Below, in pieces: positions 55,760-64,000 of a stretch of DNA of 64,000 nucleotides. The notes beneath the pieces are model-generated. The model was not told the origin of the DNA. It worked only from the letters and a program-made list of their open reading frames with translations, and ran no database searches. Numbering within the stretch: the first letter of the stretch is position 1; the number at the start of each line of letters is the position of its first letter. A program made the translations under genes and the position numbers. Source of the DNA: Melampsora larici-populina 98AG31 (taxonomy: Eukaryota; Basidiomycota; Pucciniomycetes; Pucciniales; Melampsoraceae); assembly GCF_000204055.1 (NCBI RefSeq), contig NW_006768807.1, positions 219,497 to 283,496 of the forward strand, read 5' to 3'.

Positions 55760-57000
55760 TCAGTTAGGAGGTTTACAAAGTGTATTACGAAAAATAATTT
55801 CAAGTTCCCAAGCATCACTCCAATAAAACTTTTGACATTTAATTAATCTATCACCGTCTTCTGTCACCTTCTTTGCTAATCCCATGTTTCGTCTTATCAA
55901 TGCACAATCCATACTACAGAAACACCAGCAAAATTATCAAAAAAAGAGACACACAAGATGGTTTGAATGATAAGAGTTGAAAGGTAGAGAAAAACTTACG
56001 ATTTGAATTGAGTGATTGGACAAAAATCGTTTGAACCATCACCAACATAAACAATTCGATCAAAATGAATTGTAGAAGAATTTAAAAAGTTTTTTAATTC
56101 TTCACCTAATCCGAAACCGATCAAAAAAAACCAAAAAGATTAAAACCTTCCAACTTATGGTCTTATGAGTTTTTTTGAAATCAGAGAGACTAACCTTTAC
56201 ACATATTAGGACTACAACCATGTATACAAGAATGTTGAATTGGAAAATCATAAGGAATTCTTCTATTCAAAACTAACATTCCATCTTGATTAAATTGAGC
56301 AGGATTAGTAATGATTTGTTTGAAAATCTTAAGATCTACTTTATGATGATTTAAAACGATTTCAATAAATTCACTATTCGAATTTGATAAGATTAAAAAA
56401 CTAGTCTCTATTTTACTTTGATCTTTATGTAAGGTTTCTATTGCACGTTTCATGGCTGGATGCTATTCAAGAAAAGGAAAACTGTATAAATAAGTGATTT
56501 TTCTTTTTGGAGATTTTGATAAAAAATTGAACTAACCAAGGGTAAGGTTGAAAAAGCTTTGATGATCTGATCTTTTCCTACTCCACTCTGATGAAGTAAT
56601 CTCAAACATTCTGCTCTGATCCATAATAAAAGAATTGAATGTTTGTTCTCAGCTGATCCACATAAGAGTACATGAATACATTTTGAAGTTTTCCTACACA
56701 TTATCAGTCCATTGAACTGTGTCTTTTTGTAATTCAAGTCTCATCCTTAGATCCGGATCAAGGACTTCAAAAAGGTACCGATCCGTATCTTGGTCTGATA
56801 AGAACAATTTTTTAAAAGGTTAGAGACTCTTGTTAGAGGGATCGAAGTCTTTGAACATACCGACAAGCGACCTGAGGGAAACAAAATATCTCAATTGACA
56901 AGTCAGTACATGATGAATTGAAAAGGTTTTCTTGAAGTGAGAAGACTTACCAATCGAAATCGAATACAACCAACTGAGTCGGTTTTCTTGGTTCTGCCAT
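55760..57000 (-). CDS. PHOSPHO1/2-type HAD phosphatase (254 aa, 7 exons)
   Basis: The exons are 56951-57000, 56861-56871 (11-nt microexon), 56698-56794, 56537-56615, 56195-56462, 56000-56105 and 55760-55913 (minus); all phases close to a 254-aa product. It belongs to the HAD superfamily, PHOSPHO branch (pyridoxal-5-phosphate, phosphocholine or phosphoethanolamine phosphatases), probably cytosolic. HAD motif I is VVFDFDWSLVDQDTD, with Asp nucleophile and Asp acid/base. Motif II is LILSNSNSEF; the conserved Cys/His cluster PIQHSCIHGCSPNMCKG and motif IV VYVGDGSNDFCPI follow. Length matches the family (about 240-270 aa). Trp replaces the usual residue after DFD, which is common in fungal members as I remember them. 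Substrate cannot be told from sequence. Confidence 0.9.
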
Positions 57001-57120
57001 GATTCCAAAGGTGTTCGGCTTATCTGATGGTTCGATGGGTTGGTGGTGATATGTATGCGTCTTGGATGGTGGCAGATCTTGGCGGATGGAAGTCACGCTC
57101 TTTTGAATTTGAGTGGCAAA

Positions 57121-57128
57121 TCACGTGA
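57121..57128. promoter_or_regulatory. E-box TCACGTGA upstream of the phosphatase
   Basis: This perfect palindrome lies about 120 bp upstream of the phosphatase start and is the same octamer as at 8925-8932. It is a candidate bHLH/Cbf1/Pho4-type site; a Pho4-type link would suit a phosphatase but is speculation. Confidence 0.35.
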
Positions 57129-57211
57129 CTTTACTCAGAAACGAATATGTATGTATGTACCAGTCCAGAGTGCACGCCGCCAAATGCCAAGCACTCCAAA
57201 AGATGCGCATC

Positions 57212-57649
57212 ACACCGCGGGAATGAATTAGTTCAAAACCCGATTGAGGAAAGTTGCGGTGTCCGAGTCCGCAACTTCCTTCAATTGTGAATTTCGTTCG
57301 CAATACGTTCACAATGGGTTCACAGGTCCCCTCGAGATGCCCTGTCTATTTGCTGTGTGTGTAAACATGTATACATAGCCAATACTCCCATTCACAGTAT
57401 CAACTATCATTGATCTCATTCATATCTTTGGCTCCAGGCTCACTGTCAGAGCTGGCAGGATGGTTGCATGACAGCAATTCCAGGTGAGCTGTTGCTCTGT
57501 GTGTTATGTTGTGTATGGTATCGCTCGAGGGGAACCTGTGAACCCATTGTGAACGTATTGCGAACAAAATTCACGATTGAAGGAAGTTGCGGACTCGGAC
57601 ACCGCAACTTTCCTCAATCGGGTTTTGAACTAAATTATTCCCGCGGTGT
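57212..57649. mobile_element. Foldback TIR element (438 bp, arms about 125 bp)
   Basis: The left arm (57212-57337) and right arm (about 57522-57649) are near-perfect reverse complements from ACACCGCGGGAAT inward to CCCCTCGAG. The loop is about 185 bp with no ORF. The flanking sequence is CATC on both sides (57208-57211 and 57650-57653), a likely 4-bp duplication. It is inserted about 210 bp upstream of the phosphatase gene. Confidence 0.85.
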
Positions 57650-57653
57650 CATC

Positions 57654-57839
57654 TAGGGCTATCCAACTAGCCTGGTCTCAGCTCTGCTACTCGACTCATT
57701 GCGGCATAAACCACACAGGCATAAAAAAAATTCAACTCTCTCGTGGATTGGTGTTTCATTAATCAAGTGGGATATGGCACGGAGGGTGTCACAGGCGCCT
57801 TTCTCCAATCAGGCAGGCTAGAAGGATATGCTAATAACA
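57654..57839 (-). repeat. Possible truncated LTR start with polypurine tract
   Basis: On the minus strand GACGGGAGGGGATG precedes TGTTATTAGCATATCC, mirroring the AAAGGGGGGAGTGG-TGTTATGAGCC junction of element 3. Both are preceded by GCCAACCTGTGG. It is probably the 3' end of a related element, cut by the foldback insertion. The evidence is one junction only. Confidence 0.35.
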
Positions 57840-57879
57840 CATCCCCTCCCGTCTCTCACCAACCACAGGTTGGCGCTGA

Positions 57880-58936
57880 GGGTTGGGTACTCTTTTGAGT
57901 ACTCAAGGCTCACTAATTTGGGCAAGTTGGGTTTTATGTGATAGTATTTATATCAAATATAAAGTAATAAAGTAATTACAAAAAGAATTATAAAAAGAAA
58001 TAAGGAAGAGGAAAGGAACTGGTCTGAAAGGATAAATCCTGATAGACTACAGTTAGGTGACTCCTTAAAAGAAGGTTTAGATTATTATACTAATATAAGA
58101 TTATAAATGGTAAAGGGTGGATCCTAGCCCTTCCAACAATCTTCAAAGTAACTGATTAAAGAGTGGGTTAAAGCTCACTAGACTAGTTGTTCTATGGTCA
58201 CCAACCATGGGTTTTTGTATGGTCACCAACCTATTTGTTTCTACTTAGGGGAAGTAGAGGATCCAGAGTTGGATGAAGAATGTACTACTTAATTTTAGTC
58301 AGGAAACTTTTTAAAGTAGGATCCCACTATTTTCCGCCCTTGGTTTGGTATCCGGAGCCCCCTCGCGGTACCGGACCCAGGGCGACAACCAATGTGCAGC
58401 CCCTTTTGAAAATTGAGGCTCCTTCAGGGGGCGCTCTTTGCCTCACTTTTTTTAGGCCTAAGGGGCTCGGTAAGAGGGATCTCTCAAGTTCAGTTTGGCA
58501 GGCAAATGTCACTTTATTCACGCTATCTAAATGGGTTGGTTAGGTATGGCGCATAAATGACATATCATAGCATAATTTGACCACGTCACATAGAGCATAC
58601 AAGGCATAGAGGGCATACATGTAATACAAGTAGGATCCTACAAGTAAATGAGACAACAACCAATTCATGGTTTTGAGAAAAAGCACACAACACAAAAGAC
58701 AAAATGAACATGAGAAGAGGAAAAAAAGAATTCAAAACACACTAAGTGGTTTGATTTGCCCACCAACCTGTAAGAACTCGGAGTGAGAGATGGAATGCAA
58801 GGGCGCTAAAGGGACCTCTACGATGGTATTTGGATTGTGACGTGAGGATGCACAGGCCATCCTTGAGCAAGCATCTAAGTAAGTGCACAACACAGTACAA
58901 GCATAAAGTAAGTAGCCTTGTACATGGCTCATAACA
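57880..58936 (-). repeat. 3' LTR of element 3 (far end not determined)
   Basis: On the minus strand it starts TGTTATGAGCC at 58936, directly after a polypurine tract (58937-58950, AAAGGGGGGAGTGG). An AT-rich part with GATATAAATAC lies near its far end. Because the matching 5' LTR is outside the window, the end and the target duplication cannot be fixed. No gene is supported in this stretch. Confidence 0.55.
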
Positions 58937-58950
58937 CCACTCCCCCCTTT
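58937..58950 (-). promoter_or_regulatory. Polypurine tract of element 3
   Basis: AAAGGGGGGAGTGG lies immediately before the TG of the LTR on the coding strand and would prime plus-strand DNA synthesis in a Ty3/Gypsy element. Confidence 0.65.
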
Positions 58951-61900
58951 ATGTCTCAACCCCCTCTTGATGGGTTAGCATCTTTCCACAGGTTGGCATT
59001 AAAAAACCCAGTGGGAAAAAGCCTCACCCTCATGACTTTCTCCGTACCCTGCGGTATCTTCTTTCAGCTTGAGGATACTTGTTGTTAAATTCTATCATCA
59101 ATTCTTGAGCATTATTCATTAGTTCTTCTGGTTCCCATGAATCATGATCCAGGCTATACCCTTTCCAACTAATTAAGTACTCCACTTTCCCTCTCTTGCT
59201 TCGTTTGTCTAATATTTCTTCAATTTCATATTCAGTTTCATTTTGAATTGTTATTGGCGGAGGCGGTTCATGCACTTGATCCTTAATTTTGCTTTTCTCG
59301 AATTCTCTGAGTAAATTTATGTAACAAACAGGGTGAATCTGGCTCATTGACTTTGGTAAATGCAATTTGTAAGCATTTGTCAATACACATTTTAAAATAG
59401 GAAAGGGACCCATCCATCTGTGTGAGAACTTAGCTGTGGGTCGTGTGGTTGATAAGTTCTTATTATTCAACCACACTTTGCTTCCAACCTTCCAATTTGG
59501 TGTTTCTTGAACTTTCTTGTCATGTTGCTCCTTCATTGCTTCTTGAGTTAATTGCATTGAGTCCTTTAATTCTTTCTGAACTTTGTTTAAGTGCACTAAG
59601 CTTTTCTCGACTGAAGGTAAGCATTGGTCGCCAGTGGGCACATTGGTGAAGCTGACGTTAAAACCGTAGTTTGCTTTGAAAGGTGACATTCCAATAGCTA
59701 CATGATCATTGTTATTGTAAGAGAATTCAGCCATGGGGAGAAGAGAACACCAATTGTCCTGTTTGCATGACGTGAAATGACAGATATATTTCTCAACTGC
59801 TTTATTAGTGATCTCAGACTGTCCATCAGTTTGTGGATGGTATGCCGTCAAGGATTGAGTAATTATGCCTAGTCTTTGATTCATGTCTTTTGTGAGTTTG
59901 GAGATGAAGACATTACCTCTATCTGATGTAATTGACTTCGGTGTTCCATGCAATTTCCAGATATTCTTAATCATCAATTCAGCGAGTTCATCCGACGTCA
60001 TTGTTTTCCTACAGGGTACAAAGTGTGCCATCTTTGTTAGACGGTCAACCACTGTCAGGATCCTGTCGTTACCTTCGGATTCGGGAAGATCTGTTATTAA
60101 ATCGTAACAGATGTCAGTCCACGGTCCGCTGGGAATTGGGAGAGGATTAAGACTACCAAATGGCTTTGTTGTCCTTGACTTGACGCGTTGACAAGATTGG
60201 CATCCGTTGACATATTGACTTACAAAGGACTTCATTGATTTCCAATGGTAGCCACGCTTAACTAAGGCCAAAGTTCTCATTCTTCCCGCATGACCAGCTA
60301 GTTGACTGTCATGACGTGATCGCAATATCTGAATTTTTAGATTGTTATCATCAGGTACTACTATCCTGTCTTTCAGATAAAGAATACCGTTGATGCTTGA
60401 GTAATCTTTCATGAATTTTGATGTCCACCCTTCGCCACGCAGCTGTAGTACTTCAAGTATTTTGGGATCTAATTTTGACTTGACCTTAACTTCCTCCAAT
60501 ATGCGTTCATCATTCCATATTAGGTTGCCTTCATCATCCATCCTTTCTTCATTTAAATCCATTTCACTAATTTGCAAATTCGGATTTAAATCTTCTTCCA
60601 TTACCCATGAACTAAAGAGGTCTAATTCATCAATAAAGGCGTTGGCTGGTAAATTCTGTGGTTTCAGTAGTTGTCCAAAGGTGAACTTCTCACCCTCCTT
60701 TGGCATTAAGTCTGGTCTTCGCAATAATGTGTCCGGTTTTGTGGACTGTCTACCCGCTCTGAATCTAATCTCAAAATCAAAACTACCCAAGACTTCTGCC
60801 CATCGTGCTTGTTGCCTGGTTAATTCTTTGGTTGTCATTAAGGACTGTAAATTTTTATGATCTGAGTATACTATCACATTGAGTATATTGGGATTGCCTT
60901 TGAGATATTGTCTCCATTCCTTAAAAGAAATTACTACCACCATTAATTCTTTATCAAAGATTTCATAGTTTCTCTCTGCCTGAATTAAACAATGTGAAAG
61001 GAATGCTACTGGGTGTAATTCCCCGTCATTATCCAAGATTTGAGATAGAACTACACCCAATGCGTAATCTGAACAATCACATTCAAGTACAAAAGGTTTA
61101 AACGGGTCTGCTATTTTAAGAATCGGGGCCGTTGTAAATGCTTTCTTGAGGTCCTCAAATGCCGTCTGTCTAGCGTCAGTCCAACTGAAAGGAGTGTCCT
61201 TTTGAGATAATTCATGCAATGGGCGTGCAATCTTTGAAAAGTGGCCTATAAAGCGTTGGTAGAAATTTGCAAAGCCGATGAAAGTTTGTACTTCAGATAA
61301 ATTTCAAGGTGTCTGCCATTCAGTGACTGCTTTAACCTTGGTTTTGTCCATTTTAATTTGATTTTTAGATATGATTAACCCCAGGTAAGATATCTCTTTC
61401 TGTGAGAATTTGCATTTTTCCGGCTTTACCCATACATTTTGCTTTCTTAAGATCTCTAAAACTTCTTTCACTACAGCTTTATGATCAACTCCTGGTTGAG
61501 TATAAATGAGAATATTGTCTTGATATGCAGCAACATCTCTTCCAATATGAGCCTTGAGTATATCCTGAATAAGATACTGAAAGAAACCGGGAGCTCCAGT
61601 TGGTCCAAATGGCATAGTCATGGGTTCAAATTGACCTCTTTTGCATATGAAGGCAAGTTTTGCCTCATCACCTTCTCTAACCCTTAAATTGTTGTAGCCA
61701 TTCCTCATGTCAAGACTGGTGTATTCATCAGCGTCCAAGAGACTGTCAACTAGCTCCATGGTTGATGGCAAGGGATATTTGTTCTTGACCGTTACCGCAT
61801 TGAGTTTCGATAATCAAAGCATGGCCGTAAACTTCTGTCCTTCTTACCCGTAAACAATACAGGAGCAGCCCATGGGAAGGTCGTCCTTTGTATAGTTCCG

Positions 61901-62066
61901 TTTGCTAGTCCTTTATCTAACGTTTCGTCCAGGACCGCACTTTCTTTGGGTGATAATGGAATTACTCTGCCTGCCTGAGGTGTTGCATTCGGGAGAAGAT
62001 CAACTCTAAAATCATACGGTTGGTGCGGGGGTAGGACGTTGGATTTGCTTTTCTCAAACATATCAA

Positions 62067-63888
62067 CAACGCTGCCACAGTTGCTATACTGGTATAGTAT
62101 CGGCAATACCCAGTAAAGTATTGAATTCACAATACTGATCTTGCGACACTTCAGTAACAACACCACCGGCGCTCCACACAAAAAAGCGGTAGCGGGGCGG
62201 CAGCGGAGCGGCCTCGACCCGCGCTTTCCTCCTAGCCTTATAGCGGGGGTTGCGCTTAGCTATAGCTATCTGGGACCCCCTGTGTCACATAGCGGTTTGC
62301 CTATGCGCACTGTATAGCGGTATTTCGCTGTGCCCAGAGGCGCCATAGGGCCGCATAGCGAATAAGCGCCTCATAGTGATCCAGCGCCTCATAGTGCCTA
62401 TAGCGCCTCATAGAAGGTTCTTTCAAAGATCCTTCCGATCGGAAACCTCCCCGGACCACCCTTCTTCAATAGGAAATCCACCTCACCACCTCAATTCCAC
62501 CTCAACCACACAATCACCATCACAAACCGCCTCAGCCTTCCAATTCGACCTCAACCCTCGAGCACAAAGCAACAATCAGAACACCCCCACACCCAAGTAC
62601 CCTCAGACATCATGCTGTTGTTTCCCGGCCGATTGGACCTTCGGCTTTGTTAATAAAAGGTCCTAAAGGTGAGTGTCTCTTATTTCCCTTTTTTGATCAT
62701 TCATCGATCTACTGTTTGATCGCTGAAGCTTTCTTTTTTGATTTTAATCCCACCCTTACTTTTCTGAATTTTTTAGATATCTTCTATCAACCTTTAGATT
62801 ATCACTTAATCATGCCTTCATCTGTCAACAAAAACAACACTCAAACTAGTCGAAAATAAATTTGTCTGGTAAATTTGCAGAGGCTATAGCTTATGTCCGA
62901 GCTTATGAAGCTTCTAATACCAAAGCTAAGAAGTCCAAGTAGTTTTTTTCTATATATCTTTCTATCTATTTCTTCTCAATTATCCTATCTAAACAAATGA
63001 CTCAAAAATTCAAAAAAAATGATCGTGTCCTTTTGTTCTCTTTCTATCTTTTTCTTTTGATGTGCGTTTTGTGCCCGTTCTTTTTCTTTTTATCTTTTCT
63101 TTGATTGATCGATCTCTCTTGATGAGACCAGCCTTTTCTTTATTGTTTAGTTTCCTACTTTCTTCTTACTCTAGACGAGTCTTGTTATTTTTCTTTCAAA
63201 CAATTGTGCGCGTTTTTCATTCCTTGTCCGTTCTCAACACTTAAACTATCCCCACTCCTTTGCCTTCAATGATAAAGTAATTGTCGGCCTAATTTTTTTT
63301 TTTCGCGCTTTTTGCCGCTATCCCGACCAAATTTTGACCATAGCAAAGCGGAGCGGAGCAAGAAGTCGCACCGCTCTAAAGTGCCATAGCGGCTCCAAAT
63401 CTATAGCGGAGCGGTTTCGCACTAATCCATAGCGCCAAATCTCTCCGCCCTTGAAAATCTCATTTATAGCGGAGCGGAGCGAAGCGCGGTGGTGTTGTCA
63501 GTAAAGTATCACCAATCCAATACTGATACCAGATACGGTATTGAAAACCACAATACTATTGGCGGCCATCTCAAGTAAAGTATCTTGAAGAAATACTGTT
63601 ACTATACTTGATACTGTATTGGTATCTGCGCCACGATACCGATACTGTACTCGGTATCTAAGCCTAAATGGGCGGAATCATTGACTGATACTTCTCCAGC
63701 AACTACTGGGTATAGTATTGGTTTTCTGATACTTTACTCGATACAGTATCAAAATTGACGATACCATCCCAAGGACCTGCAAGTAAAGTGTTGGTCAGAC
63801 TGATACTAAGTAAAGCAGTTACTATACTGCAAAAAAGTTACTATACTGTTACTATACTACAAATAGTAACATAACTGTGGCAGCGTTG
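62067..63888. mobile_element. TIR element (1,822 bp) inserted in element 3, 7-bp duplication
   Basis: The ends are CAACGCTGCCACAGTT and its inverse, with duplication ATATCAA (62060-62066 and 63889-63895). Removing it rejoins the chromovirus frame (YLDI/DMFEKSK). Its own sequence (62067-62157 and 63498-63888) is full of GTATAG/ACTATACTGTTAC and GATACTGTA motifs. It carries the inner element at 62158-63497. No transposase is seen. Confidence 0.88.
62158..63497. mobile_element. TIR element (1,340 bp) nested inside the previous one, 7-bp duplication
   Basis: The ends are CAACACCACCGGCGCT and CGCGGTGGTGTTG. The duplication is TCAGTAA (62151-62157 and 63498-63504); a 5-bp reading, CAGTA, with ACAAC ends is the alternative. 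Both subterminal regions are crowded with AGCGGAGCGG and CATAGCGCC motifs. The middle is AT-rich and holds short coding-like text (EAIAYVRAYEASNTKAKKSK near 62875-62941) but no transposase. Confidence 0.82.
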
Positions 63889-64000
63889 ATATCAAGGTAG
63901 TCGTGGTAGCATGTTGCAAATAGGTCAGCAGCTGACTGTTTGGGTTTTCCTTGGGCTTGATCAGCGGTGAGTTGAGCGGATACGTTCCAGGAAGCTTTCA

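Larger units (their letters stand above)
59030..64000 (-). pseudogene. Chromovirus element 3 pol, decayed and interrupted
   Basis: Minus-strand pol enters from the right edge (63896-64000), is broken by TIR elements (62067-63888), and resumes at 62066 (DMFEKSKSNVLPPH). RT follows (FTGKKDRSLRPCFDYR), with a 1-nt frameshift near 61790-61800. The active-site block reads AAYQDNILIY instead of YxDD, so RT is catalytically dead. A TGA follows WQTP (61304-61306). The last ORF (59030-61219) has the RT thumb end, RNase H, HHCC finger, integrase core (TSDRG, QTDGQSEITNK) and a canonical chromodomain (YEIEEILDKRSKRGKVEYLISWKG). It is a Ty3/Gypsy chromovirus of a different lineage from elements 1 and 2. 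The 5' LTR and gag lie beyond the window. Confidence 0.88.

Noticed and set aside
1..64000. tRNA, rRNA, CRISPR arrays, bacterial operon signals
   Set aside because: No tRNA cloverleaf, rRNA or regular spacer array was recognised; the sequence is eukaryotic with spliceosomal introns.

Overview
The window looks like nuclear DNA of a filamentous basidiomycete, most probably a rust-like (Pucciniales) plant pathogen. The reasons are intron-rich genes with 48-100 bp introns, a conserved fungal gene set (Cdc6, a PUF protein, a PHOSPHO-type phosphatase, a DUF3752/GPALPP protein), a cluster of large lineage-type secreted proteins, and heavy nested transposon load. The species cannot be fixed from sequence alone.

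Layout. 1-360: 3' end of a DUF3752 gene (+). 900-19,000: three copies (A, B, C, all minus strand) of one secreted-protein family plus a remnant of another, with CDC6 (minus) between A and B. 20,388-28,101: a complete Ty3/Gypsy LTR retrotransposon (element 1, minus) bounded by 5-bp duplications and itself carrying two DNA-transposon insertions. 31,827-35,666: a 12-exon PUF RNA-binding gene (+). 38,047-51,679: two more family members (D intact and intronless; E split by a young Ty3/Gypsy element 2 at 43,905-50,903, duplication AAAAT). 53,402-57,000: an uncharacterised 5-exon gene and a PHOSPHO2-like phosphatase (both minus). 57,212-64,000: a foldback element, then a decayed chromovirus (element 3, minus) interrupted by two nested TIR elements; it runs off the end of the window.

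How it fits together. The housekeeping genes (CDC6, PUF, phosphatase, DUF3752) are single, ordered fungal genes; CDC6 carries a consensus MCB site upstream. Around them an accessory compartment has grown by duplication of the secreted-protein family and by transposon nesting. The family shares a signal peptide, an N-terminal LWxSxGI(L/M)DG motif, a disordered lysine-rich middle and a helical C-terminal domain that I do not recognise. A role outside the fungal cell is inferred only from the signal peptide and expansion pattern.

The most interesting structures are: (1) the secreted family and its two gene architectures; (2) three TIR elements that share CAAC...GTTG ends and exact 7-bp target duplications but carry different subterminal motifs; (3) two LTR elements whose predicted mRNA start can pair with a site just inside the 5' LTR, with covarying bases, pointing to Tf1-like self-priming. 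All gene models were built by eye from splice signals and reading frame.
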